IMG/VR virus record: IMGVR_UViG_3300028610_001464
Coordinates: 1 to 38,244 of that record
From: a virus
DNA length: 38,244 nt
Strand: one strand, 5' to 3'
Program-made: the position numbers and the translations under genes
Notes under the pieces: generated by a model
Seen by the model: the letters and a program-made list of their open reading frames with translations, nothing else
Told to the model about the DNA's origin: nothing
The model's database searches: none
Part shown: in pieces, positions 31,164 through 38,173 of the stretch
Numbering within the stretch: position 1 is the first letter of the stretch
Layout: every line of letters begins with the position of its first letter

Positions 31164-31505
31164 ATGAGAATTAAAACAAATAGAAAGAACTTGGATGAAT
31201 ATTTAAAACAGTTTGATATGTTGACCGTGTTATCGCAAATGGGAATAGACGCGGTAAATGAATTTTTAGGTTCTCCTAAAAAAGATTTTGCATGTATTAA
31301 ATGCATGTTTCATGAAGAAATAACAGGGTCTTTTGTTATTGATTTAAAGCACAATACCTTTAAATGCTTCGGATGTGGGATAACAGGAGATTTAATAGAT
31401 CTTATAATGCTATACACCGACTATGATCCTACCCCTCTCGGTGATAATTCGTTTGATTTTTTTGAAGCAATCAGGTGGTTGGAGCATGCAAAAGAAGCTG
31501 AATAA
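31164..31505 (+). CDS. Stand-alone CHC2 (DnaG-type) zinc-finger protein
   Basis: A 113-residue protein whose middle is the primase zinc-binding domain: Cys44-x2-Cys47-x2-His50, then FKCFGCGITGDLIDLIM with Cys68-x2-Cys71. No TOPRIM or helicase domain follows, so it cannot prime by itself as known. Either it modulates host DnaG, or it binds ssDNA at the origin. It is preceded by ACGGAGATATGAT, the same leader as the next gene. Confidence 0.85.
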   Translation: MRIKTNRKNLDEYLKQFDMLTVLSQMGIDAVNEFLGSPKKDFACIKCMFHEEITGSFVIDLKHNTFKCFGCGITGDLIDLIMLYTDYDPTPLGDNSFDFFEAIRWLEHAKEAE

Positions 31506-31521
31506 ATAACGGAGATATGAT

Positions 31522-31710
31522 ATGAATAATTCAAATAAAAAATATACATGTATTGGGTGTGTATATTCTCGTCTTAAAGATAGCAATCTTTATTGTGTAA
31601 AAAATGCTCCATCTCCACGTATTGTAAGCGTGGAAGAGGATCATTGTGTTTGTTGGCCAACTGTGGCTAAAAATTGTTGGTGCGGAGAGTTTGAGGATAT
31701 GGAGGATTAA
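31522..31710 (+). CDS. Cys-rich small phage protein
   Basis: A 62-residue protein with about eight cysteines: CIGC, YCVKNAPSPRIV, CVCWPTV and CWCGEFEDMED. The pattern C-x2-C...C...WP...CGEFE is that of a common small zinc-binding phage protein of unknown role. Leader identical to the preceding gene's. Confidence 0.75.
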   Translation: MNNSNKKYTCIGCVYSRLKDSNLYCVKNAPSPRIVSVEEDHCVCWPTVAKNCWCGEFEDMED

Positions 31711-31714
31711 TTGA

Positions 31715-31927
31715 ATGATAGATGAAGATGATCTTTGGAAAAGCCTAATGAAAAAAAATGTAACTGATAAAGTTAAGTTTTATTGTGGATGCTTAAAGAG
31801 AGATGCCTGGGGGTTTTTCTTTAGAGGTGTAACCGTTCCTCGTGATGTAATGTTGTCAACGGACATAAATGATATATTACGGTTCTTTGATCAAGTTAAA
31901 ACTGATGAAATGCAATATAAAATATAG
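31715..31927 (+). CDS. Hypothetical protein, early rightward operon
   Basis: A 70-residue protein 4 bases after the previous stop (GGAGGATTAATTGA before the ATG). It has CGCLK and an aromatic patch DAWGFFFRGVTVPRD. No family recognised. Confidence 0.65.
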   Translation: MIDEDDLWKSLMKKNVTDKVKFYCGCLKRDAWGFFFRGVTVPRDVMLSTDINDILRFFDQVKTDEMQYKI

Positions 31928-31938
31928 GAGATCGTTGA

Positions 31939-32241
31939 ATGAATAAAGCTGAAATTAAGGAATTAAAGGATCGTATGGAGCATCTGGAAGAAAATCTTTC
32001 GAATCGTACTTTAATGTTTTTTTCTCAGAGAGATAAAATTGAAAAATTAGAAGAAGATCTAGCTAATGTTAAAAGACTATTTAAGGAGCTTAAGCAGCTT
32101 GAGGCAAGAGCGAGCTCTAATGCTTTCCTGAGAAGTCATGCGATTGCTACTAGCGTTAAGACGCTTTTCTATCTTATCATTGCGAACCTTATTTGTAATT
32201 CCTGTTTTTTTATTTACCACTTTATTCTTGGAGGTCGTTGA
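31939..32241 (+). CDS. Coiled-coil protein with C-terminal membrane helix
   Basis: A 100-residue protein: residues 3-55 are coiled coil (KELKDRMEHLEENL, EKLEEDLANVKRLF) and ~74-96 hydrophobic (TLFYLIIANLICNSCFFIYHF), ending GGR. Tail-anchored topology. Leader TAGGAGATCGTTGA belongs to the set shared with the zinc-ribbon cassette at 35.8-37.5 kb. Function unknown. Confidence 0.65.
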   Translation: MNKAEIKELKDRMEHLEENLSNRTLMFFSQRDKIEKLEEDLANVKRLFKELKQLEARASSNAFLRSHAIATSVKTLFYLIIANLICNSCFFIYHFILGGR

Positions 32242-32514
32242 ATGAGAAAAAAAGAAAAAAAAGGAAAAAAAGAAGAAAACAATAAAGTTCTTCTTGAATT
32301 CCAAATAGTTTTGAATGTCGTTTTTAAAGAGCGTTCAGTTGAGATCGATGCAGAGGGGACAATGCCACTTAGCTCTCCTTTTTCTAAAATGACTGATTGT
32401 ATAAAAAAAGAATTGGTACCAGTTATTCATGAAGTTGGTAGAGAAGTATCAGTTGTACATCACTCCTTCAAAAAAGAAAATTTTGTTAATCCTGATGCGG
32501 AGAAAATACACTGA
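32242..32514 (+). CDS. Hypothetical basic protein
   Basis: A 90-residue protein beginning with a Lys-rich stretch (MRKKEKKGKKEE). It contains a beta-like VLLEFQIVLNVVF segment. Leader GGAGGTCGTTGA; directly adjoins both neighbours (stop-start contact with each). No family recognised. Confidence 0.6.
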   Translation: MRKKEKKGKKEENNKVLLEFQIVLNVVFKERSVEIDAEGTMPLSSPFSKMTDCIKKELVPVIHEVGREVSVVHHSFKKENFVNPDAEKIH

Positions 32515-33018
32515 ATGATTGAGCCAAGATTTACATTTAGATTCTGGGATGTTGAGCGTAAAGAAATGTACTTTACTCCTTATAGAATATTATACCCTGG
32601 GGATGATTTGCGTGTAGAACTTGGTTTTGATGATGAGCACGTGAGGCCAGCTGGTTCTATAGAGCAATATAAAAATGAAAAAAACCATCTTGGACATAAG
32701 TATGAAATAGTTATAATGCCATGTACTGGTATTAAAGATCGTCTAGGCAATCTAGTCTACGAAGGAGATATGTGCACTCTTGAGCATCCAATGGAAATTG
32801 AATGTTATGATGATTTTAATCTTGAGACTGTTGAATGGAGTGTTTACGGTGGTTTTGATATCTCAAGGAAAGCTTACTATGCGGACGATGAATATGTGGT
32901 TGTTGGCAATATATTTCAACCGCCTAAAATGAGTAGACGGACATATTTAACTAAAGATCAAAAACATGATGTTTTGCTTAACACACAAAGAAAACGAAAG
33001 GGGGAGAACGTTAAATAA
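32515..33018 (+). CDS. YopX-family protein
   Basis: A 167-residue protein of the YopX type: FRFWDVERKEMYF near the start, CTGIKDRLGNLVYEGDMC in the middle and VVVGNIFQPP near the end are the family's conserved blocks. YopX proteins are common in phages and of unknown role. It is the last early gene before the small terminase. The ATG follows the previous stop without gap (TGAATG), with only a distant site (GGAG, about 12 bases). Confidence 0.85.
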   Translation: MIEPRFTFRFWDVERKEMYFTPYRILYPGDDLRVELGFDDEHVRPAGSIEQYKNEKNHLGHKYEIVIMPCTGIKDRLGNLVYEGDMCTLEHPMEIECYDDFNLETVEWSVYGGFDISRKAYYADDEYVVVGNIFQPPKMSRRTYLTKDQKHDVLLNTQRKRKGENVK

Positions 33019-33059
33019 ATACTGTACTTTTATAAATCAATTCATTAATATCTAAATAT

Positions 33060-33088
33060 ATCGTTAAGTCCTAATTAGGGTTAACGAT
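33060..33088. promoter_or_regulatory. 29-bp near-perfect palindrome covering the terS ribosome-binding site
   Basis: Arms ATCGTTAA (33060-33067) and TTAACGAT (33081-33088) flank the inner palindrome CCTAATTAGG; only two of the symmetric pairs mismatch. The likely ribosome-binding AGGG (33077-33080) lies within the structure, one base before the ATG at 33090 ends it. It may be an operator, a packaging-recognition site or an mRNA hairpin that hides the start of terS. Confidence 0.65.
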
Positions 33089-33089
33089 T

Positions 33090-33557
33090 ATGCCTTTTGG
33101 TCGACCGACTAAATTCAAAGAAGAAATGTGCGATATCGCCTATGGTGTTTTATCCAAAGGCGGATCATTATCTAAAGTTGCTGCAACCCTTGAAATTCAT
33201 TATGACACCCTGTGTGAATGGCGTAAAATTCACAAAGACTTTTCCGATGCCCTAAAGCTGGGCCTGGTTAAAGCGGTGGTTGTGTGGGAAGACAGTCCAC
33301 CTGAAATGGCTGATTCGAGATGGATATTTCAGATGAAAAATCGATTTCATTGGGCTGATAAACAATCAGATCGTGGGAAACAATATTCAGAATCTTTTAC
33401 ACGAGAAGGCCTTTCAATCATGATGTCATCTGGCGAAATGTCTGTAGATACTGGCGTCAAACTAATCGAATTACTATTCAAAGAAGAAGAACTTGCTGAA
33501 TCAGATGCACCTATCAACGTATCGATCGTTGTTAAGGAGCTTACTGATGATAGATAG
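33090..33557 (+). CDS. terS: Terminase small subunit
   Basis: A 155-residue protein beginning MPFGRPTKFKEEM, followed by a helix-turn-helix (GGSLSKVAATLEIHYDTLCEWRKIH) and DFSDALKLG: the classic small-terminase N-terminus that recognises phage DNA for packaging. The rest is helical (RWIFQMKNRFHWADKQ), with an acidic C-terminus. More than 7 kb after the large subunit across the early region in map order, so the terminase genes are split. Preceded by the palindrome described above. Confidence 0.85.
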   Translation: MPFGRPTKFKEEMCDIAYGVLSKGGSLSKVAATLEIHYDTLCEWRKIHKDFSDALKLGLVKAVVVWEDSPPEMADSRWIFQMKNRFHWADKQSDRGKQYSESFTREGLSIMMSSGEMSVDTGVKLIELLFKEEELAESDAPINVSIVVKELTDDR

Positions 33558-33993
33558 ACGAAGCAAAAAAAAAGTGTTTGTAATATTTAAAGAGAGCGAA
33601 GACGATAGAGTCTCACCAAAGAAGTTCTTAAGATACGGCTTCAGTCATGTGTTTATATGGATGACATATGACACGAAAACCCACGGAAACACACATAAAC
33701 CATATCTTCAATGTGATCCCTTATTCAGCAATCTGTCTTTAACAAGGTTCTCTATGTCAGAAAGAGATCTAATCAAGTCGCTCAATAAACCAGGTTATAC
33801 AGTTTTAAAATTAATTGTTGAAGAAGGAACAACAGACTTTTATCAAATGGGTCTTAAGCTATTCACATGCGTTAGCATTATCAAATACATTTTAGGCATT
33901 AAGTGCTTTGCGATCACTCCTTATCAACTATACAAACGATTACTCAAGATGGAAGGCAAGCAAGGGATAGTAAGCGTCAAGCAAATTAATTAA
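33547..33993 (+). CDS. Conserved hypothetical protein between terS and portal
   Basis: A 148-residue protein. I choose the ATG at 33547 (AAGGAG 7 bases upstream, inside terS); an earlier in-frame ATG at 33493 would overlap terS by 65 bases. It is beta/alpha mixed: KKVFVIFKESEDDRVSPKKF, GFSHVFIWMTYD, then FTCVSIIKYILGIKCFAITP. Position in the packaging block suggests a virion or assembly role. Family name not known to me. Confidence 0.7.
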   Translation: MIDRRSKKKVFVIFKESEDDRVSPKKFLRYGFSHVFIWMTYDTKTHGNTHKPYLQCDPLFSNLSLTRFSMSERDLIKSLNKPGYTVLKLIVEEGTTDFYQMGLKLFTCVSIIKYILGIKCFAITPYQLYKRLLKMEGKQGIVSVKQIN

Positions 33994-34017
33994 CAATTAC
34001 CAAAGAGGAATTTAGCA

Positions 34018-34212
34018 ATGGGATCAGGCAAACCAGATACATCAGCTATTGATGCTGCACAAGCAGAATCAGACAGAGCAAAAGAAGAAATGAAGAAGAA
34101 AGAAGAGGAAGAGAATCTTAAAGCACGAAGGGAGCGAGTTGCCTCTGCAAGAACTACAGGGGGCGGTTCTGCTATTGGTTCGGCGATTAAAGGAACATTG
34201 TTAGGTGGTTAA
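34018..34212 (+). CDS. Small charged protein preceding portal
   Basis: A 64-residue protein, MGSGKPDTSAIDAAQAESD then a Lys/Glu/Arg-rich helix and a Gly/Ala-rich end (GSAIGSAIKGTLLGG). Small proteins with a charged helix and a GG-rich tail occur just before the portal in many podoviruses; they are thought to help head-tail assembly. Leader AAAGAGGAATTTAGCA. Stops one base before the portal GTG. Confidence 0.7.
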   Translation: MGSGKPDTSAIDAAQAESDRAKEEMKKKEEEENLKARRERVASARTTGGGSAIGSAIKGTLLGG

Positions 34213-35763
34213 GTGATAGATAAATTAGAAGAACATCTTAGGCGGTTTGCGTTTGCAAAGGCTCAGGCTTTGCAGCACAAAGCTCATATTGAACAGATAT
34301 ATGCCATGTTTATGCCAAACAGGGACGATTACGATAGTAAGAACCAAAGCCCTGGTGGAATACATAATATAAAACTCTATGATACGACTGGTGTTATAGC
34401 AGCAAGAACACATATCGCTCAACTTCATGTTGGTCTTACCCCGATAGGTAAGAAGTGGTCACAACTAGAGGCTGGTACTGATGTTCCAGAAGTTGAGAAA
34501 GAAAATGCTAATAGATTAGCTCAATCAGCTACAGATGTTATGTTTAAATACTTAGAGCAATCTAATTTTCATTTAGCAATGAACGAAGCATATCATGATT
34601 TAACAATTGGCACAGGAGCCTTAGTTCTCAACGAAGGACCTGACGACAATCCTTTTTTATTTTCAGCTGTACCTATTCCATTCTTTTTCCCTGAAGAAGG
34701 ACCTCATGGAACCATTGAAACAGTATGGCGTGAGTTCTTAAGCATTCCATTTCGAAACATATTAAGAATGTGGCCCGGTGCTAAGATCCCAGAAGTTATA
34801 GCTCAAGCAGCCAAAGAGGATGTTGATTTCAAACTTGATCTAATAGAGGGATCTGTGTTTGATGTTGAAACAAATCTATTTGAGTACGTTGTCATCCATG
34901 AAGGCACCAAAGAGGTTTTTTACAAAGAAATTACACCTTCATCTCAGTGGATTGTATTTAGAGGATTTAAACGAGCAAATGAAGTTTATGGCCGTGGACC
35001 TGCTGATCAAGCATTGCCAACGATGCAGACGTTAAATCAGATCTTTGAAGATGAGCTAAGGGCTGCGGCTTTCAAATCAATGCCAATTTTTATGGGTGTA
35101 AGTGACGGTGTGTTCAATCCTTGGACAGTTGTATTGCAGCCTAATACAATAATTCCTGTAAGTCCTGGATCAACTCCGCAGAATCCACCTTTGTTCCCTG
35201 TCCCTTCTAGCGGTGATCCAAAGTTTTCACAGATTGAAGTACAGGATTTAAGACAACAGATTAATAAACTATTTTTCACTGATCCTCTTGGTCCTGTTGA
35301 AAGTCCTGTTAAGTCAGCTACAGAGATGATGATACGAAACCAAGAGTCATTAGAGGCCAAAGTACCTTTTATTGGAAGATTACAAGTAGAGTTATTAGAA
35401 AAGTTAACTCAAAGAATGGTTTATATCTTAAGAAAAAAAGGTTTATTCCCTCTTGTTAAGGTTGATGGAAAAGAATTAGCTGTTAGTTACAAGACTCCTT
35501 TGATAGAATCACAGAACCTTGCTGAAGCTAATAAGATAATTCAATTTACCCAAACGCTTCAATCAATTGTAGGTCCGGAGATGTCTTTAATGGCTTTTGA
35601 TCTTCCTGACTTAATTACTACTTTAGCTGAAAAAATGGAAGTACCTTTGGATGTTGTTAAAACAAATATGGAGATACAAGAAGCTATTGCAGCTATGCAA
35701 GAGCAGGCTGCTCAACAACAAGCGCAATTGCCTCAAGCTCCAACTGGAGGATTGCAACAATAA
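34213..35763 (+). CDS. Portal (head-tail connector) protein
   Basis: A 516-residue portal of the T7-like head-tail connector family: YAMFMPNRDDYD near residue 35, LYDTTGVIAARTHIAQLHVGLTP near 55, and KSATEMMIRNQE near 370 are its hallmarks. It ends in a Gln-rich tail. GTG start; the ribosome-binding AGGTGG is part of the previous gene's end. It forms the dodecameric channel for DNA, the docking site for terminase and the tail adaptor. Confidence 0.92.
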   Translation: MIDKLEEHLRRFAFAKAQALQHKAHIEQIYAMFMPNRDDYDSKNQSPGGIHNIKLYDTTGVIAARTHIAQLHVGLTPIGKKWSQLEAGTDVPEVEKENANRLAQSATDVMFKYLEQSNFHLAMNEAYHDLTIGTGALVLNEGPDDNPFLFSAVPIPFFFPEEGPHGTIETVWREFLSIPFRNILRMWPGAKIPEVIAQAAKEDVDFKLDLIEGSVFDVETNLFEYVVIHEGTKEVFYKEITPSSQWIVFRGFKRANEVYGRGPADQALPTMQTLNQIFEDELRAAAFKSMPIFMGVSDGVFNPWTVVLQPNTIIPVSPGSTPQNPPLFPVPSSGDPKFSQIEVQDLRQQINKLFFTDPLGPVESPVKSATEMMIRNQESLEAKVPFIGRLQVELLEKLTQRMVYILRKKGLFPLVKVDGKELAVSYKTPLIESQNLAEANKIIQFTQTLQSIVGPEMSLMAFDLPDLITTLAEKMEVPLDVVKTNMEIQEAIAAMQEQAAQQQAQLPQAPTGGLQQ

Positions 35764-35779
35764 TAAATAGGAGATCGTT

Positions 35780-36085
35780 ATGACTATTGACAAAATGCTA
35801 GACTCTATCGAGCCTAGTGACATCGCTATAAAAGAAAAAAATAATTTAACTTTAACTAAACAACTTAGATATTACAGTGATCAATGGAGAGTAACGAGAG
35901 ATAAGGTCGCTGAGCTTGAAAGAGCAGTTAAAAGTTTTATGAAAATATTTAAATGTGACTGTGGAATGGAATATGTATATTTTCTTGGAGAAGATTTTTT
36001 GTCTACTAAATGTGATAAGTGTAGCAGACCAATAGAGTTATCTTGCCTAGAAGACTCATTTGACGTGCATTTCAGACATAAATAG
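35780..36085 (+). CDS. Zinc-ribbon protein 1 of the portal-scaffold cassette
   Basis: A 101-residue protein: helical first half (TKQLRYYSDQWRVTRDKVAE) and a zinc ribbon with Cys59-x-Cys61 and Cys78-x2-Cys81. The segment KCDCGMEYVYFLG...KCDKC is closely similar to that in the gene at 37052 (KCECGTVYLYTPG...KCMKC), so the two are paralogues. Leader TAGGAGATCGTT. Nucleic-acid or protein binding is likely; no target known. Confidence 0.75.
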   Translation: MTIDKMLDSIEPSDIAIKEKNNLTLTKQLRYYSDQWRVTRDKVAELERAVKSFMKIFKCDCGMEYVYFLGEDFLSTKCDKCSRPIELSCLEDSFDVHFRHK

Positions 36086-36094
36086 GAGATCGTT

Positions 36095-36433
36095 ATGACT
36101 TGTCCAGACTGTGAGTCCGAATGCTGGGATTGTGAATATTTTACACACTGCTTTAGAGGAGCCATGAAGAAATTGGAGAGGAAAAAAGAAATGAAAATAA
36201 CTTACGTGTTCGATACTTCCGACCAAGATGATGTAAGCGAACATAATATACATAAGCAGTCTAAAGATATGTATATGGCTTTATGGGACATAAAGACCAT
36301 GATGAGGACTTTGATAAAGTATGGTTCAATCAGTAATTGTGATGTTTCAAGCATGACAAAAGAAGAAGTAATTGATAAGTTGTTTGAAGCTTTTCATGAT
36401 ATTATACAGGAGTATAATCTAGACCTAGAGTGA
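36095..36433 (+). CDS. Small Cys-rich protein 2 of the cassette
   Basis: A 112-residue protein with CPDCESECWDCEYFTHCF at its start (six Cys, like a compact zinc knuckle), then a charged helix and a mixed C-terminal part (WDIKTMMRTLIKYG). Leader TAGGAGATCGTT. No family recognised. An internal ATG at about 36170 would remove the Cys cluster; I keep the upstream start because the leader is conserved. Confidence 0.7.
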   Translation: MTCPDCESECWDCEYFTHCFRGAMKKLERKKEMKITYVFDTSDQDDVSEHNIHKQSKDMYMALWDIKTMMRTLIKYGSISNCDVSSMTKEEVIDKLFEAFHDIIQEYNLDLE

Positions 36434-36452
36434 AAACTAATAGGAGATCGTT

Positions 36453-36836
36453 ATGAGACTAAGATTTACCACTGATTTTTTTTTAAACCTACTTGACGAT
36501 GATCCTGATATTGCTGCTACAGAAAAGGCTCTCGAGCTTTTGATTAGTGGAGCGATTGATAAGATGATAAAAGTAAAGCATGTTTCAGGTCATTGTAGAG
36601 GGGCAGTAGAGAAGTTTTATCATTTGTATGATTGGGACGAGGAAAAAGAGTTTAGAGAGGTGAAGGAGCTTAAGCTTACAAAGTTCTCTGAAAGAGGGTT
36701 TTCCTGTCCGAATTGCATGATGACAAAGATGGAGAGGAACCCAGTTTCTGAAAAGGGATTTTATTATGAATGTCCTATATGCAAGTTTATAGAGTGTTTC
36801 TCACAATGTTCGCGAGAGGAGCTAGATAACCAATAG
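36453..36836 (+). CDS. Zinc-ribbon protein 3 of the cassette
   Basis: A 127-residue protein: helical first 75 residues and a ribbon Cys85-x2-Cys88...Cys107-x2-Cys110 (FSCPNCMMTKM...YYECPICKF). Leader TAGGAGATCGTT. The ribbon resembles those used in DNA/RNA binding. Function unknown. Confidence 0.75.
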   Translation: MRLRFTTDFFLNLLDDDPDIAATEKALELLISGAIDKMIKVKHVSGHCRGAVEKFYHLYDWDEEKEFREVKELKLTKFSERGFSCPNCMMTKMERNPVSEKGFYYECPICKFIECFSQCSREELDNQ

Positions 36837-36845
36837 GAGATCGTT

Positions 36846-37061
36846 GTGACTTGGATAAACTTCAATTGCTCTCTTTGCAATACACCGTTGTTTGCTGATA
36901 AAATTGCTTTCGATGGCGAACTTATAGATTTAAAGACGGTGGAATGCCGTAAATGTCGATGTCAAAGTAATACTCATACTGTATTCATGGAGGCATGGGG
37001 TTTTATTATTGCTGCTAAGCAGGAAAAGAAGAAAAAATGGTGGAGGTCGTTATGGAAATGA
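36846..37061 (+). CDS. Zinc-ribbon protein 4 of the cassette
   Basis: A 71-residue protein with a GTG start after TAGGAGATCGTT. Ribbon CSLC (residues 9-12) and CRKC (37-40), with a C and a basic Trp/Lys-rich end (KQEKKKKWWRSLWK) that could bind membranes or nucleic acid. The end overlaps the next gene by 10 bases. Confidence 0.7.
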   Translation: MTWINFNCSLCNTPLFADKIAFDGELIDLKTVECRKCRCQSNTHTVFMEAWGFIIAAKQEKKKKWWRSLWK

Positions 37062-37459
37062 GGCAGCCAGCAGTAATTTTACATGTGGACGAGGATGGAA
37101 AGTGTGAGATCGATTTTTTCGCGATCCGGCATGGTGAAGTAGCTCAAAGAATGGGCAAAATAATCAGAAAATTCATGGATGGAGAGTTTAAAGATGCCTT
37201 AGACCAATCTTCGCAGGCAATAGAACAAAGGGGTAAAATAAGATCTCTTGATGATAGGATTAAGGATCTAGAGAGATTGATATCTAAATTACATCCTAAG
37301 AAAGAAGTTAAATGCGAATGTGGAACGGTGTATCTTTATACTCCTGGTAATAAGTGGCATAACATTAAGTGCATGAAATGCTTTGAATTTACAGACCAAG
37401 TTTTGTGTGCAGATGGAGTTTTCACGTTAAAACTACTAGGAGATTGTTATGACTCTTAA
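37052..37459 (+). CDS. Zinc-ribbon protein 5 of the cassette (paralogue of 35780 gene)
   Basis: A 135-residue protein from the ATG at 37052 (GGAGGTCGTT upstream); an in-frame ATG at 37037 lies before that site. An N-terminal part MEMRQPAVILHVDED, a helix (DDRIKDLERLISKL), then Cys88-x-Cys90 and Cys107-x2-Cys110 with the same surroundings as the first cassette protein. Overlaps both neighbours. Confidence 0.75.
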   Translation: MEMRQPAVILHVDEDGKCEIDFFAIRHGEVAQRMGKIIRKFMDGEFKDALDQSSQAIEQRGKIRSLDDRIKDLERLISKLHPKKEVKCECGTVYLYTPGNKWHNIKCMKCFEFTDQVLCADGVFTLKLLGDCYDS

Positions 37460-37862
37460 AGGCCCGTTGGATCAGCTATCTAAACAATTAGAAGATGGGA
37501 CTTTTTTTCAAGACCCTATGCCACTAGAGTGCAATCAAATCATTCAAGAAATCAATTGTTATTCATTCAAAGAGCTACTCGATCTATTAGATCTATGGCA
37601 TTTGAATAAGCCAGATTTCCAAAATAAATCCACGTTCATAAGCCTTCTTCGCAAACGTGTTCAATTCTTAAAGCATCAGCCTACCGCTGAAGAAATAAAA
37701 AAGGAAAAGAAGACTCCTCCTAAAAGTAAATACAGGGAGAGACGAGATATAGCAGGTATTTGCAAAGAATGCGGCAATGTTTATATAGTTAAGAGCTCTC
37801 AATCCAAATATTGCAGTGAGCTTTGTAAAAATCGAGCACAACGTAAGAGGAAAAAATCATGA
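37449..37862 (+). CDS. Zinc-finger protein 6 of the cassette (right, complete version)
   Basis: A 137-residue protein. The first 77 residues are helical and match the left-end gene (2-310). The end has Cys105-x2-Cys108 and Cys122-x3-Cys126 followed by a basic NRAQRKRKK tail: an FCS/yCS-type zinc finger that usually binds DNA or RNA. The left copy lacks this finger completely. Leader AGGAGATTGTT; the ATG overlaps the previous gene by 11 bases, the stop overlaps the next ATG by 4. Confidence 0.8.
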   Translation: MTLKGPLDQLSKQLEDGTFFQDPMPLECNQIIQEINCYSFKELLDLLDLWHLNKPDFQNKSTFISLLRKRVQFLKHQPTAEEIKKEKKTPPKSKYRERRDIAGICKECGNVYIVKSSQSKYCSELCKNRAQRKRKKS

Positions 37863-38173
37863 CGATCATCACACCAGGAATATCAAATCCACATAAAAAA
37901 CAAAAGTTCGATCCACCTCAAGTAGCGGAAGCAAGCCAAGACGAAACAGATCTAAGAAAACTGATCCATGAAGTATTTGCCGCGAGCGAATGCGGACAGA
38001 GTCTTTTGAAAAAGCTTCATGAGTTGTATGTTGATGTATCTACATTTCCTTCACATCCTAATCAAATTGCACAGTTTGGTTCGACTGAAGCTTATTGTGG
38101 ATTTAGAAGCGGACAGTCTAATGTAATTAAGTGGATTGAGTTTCAAATACAGTCGTGCAAAGAGGGTAATTAA
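37859..38173 (+). CDS. Conserved hypothetical phage protein (right version)
   Basis: A 104-residue second version of the gene at 186-512. Residues after KFDPPQ are almost the same; the N-terminus (TPGISNPHKKQ) is shorter by four residues and different. Start overlaps the previous stop (ATGA), in contrast to the stand-alone ribosome-binding site of the left copy. Confidence 0.75.
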   Translation: MTIITPGISNPHKKQKFDPPQVAEASQDETDLRKLIHEVFAASECGQSLLKKLHELYVDVSTFPSHPNQIAQFGSTEAYCGFRSGQSNVIKWIEFQIQSCKEGN

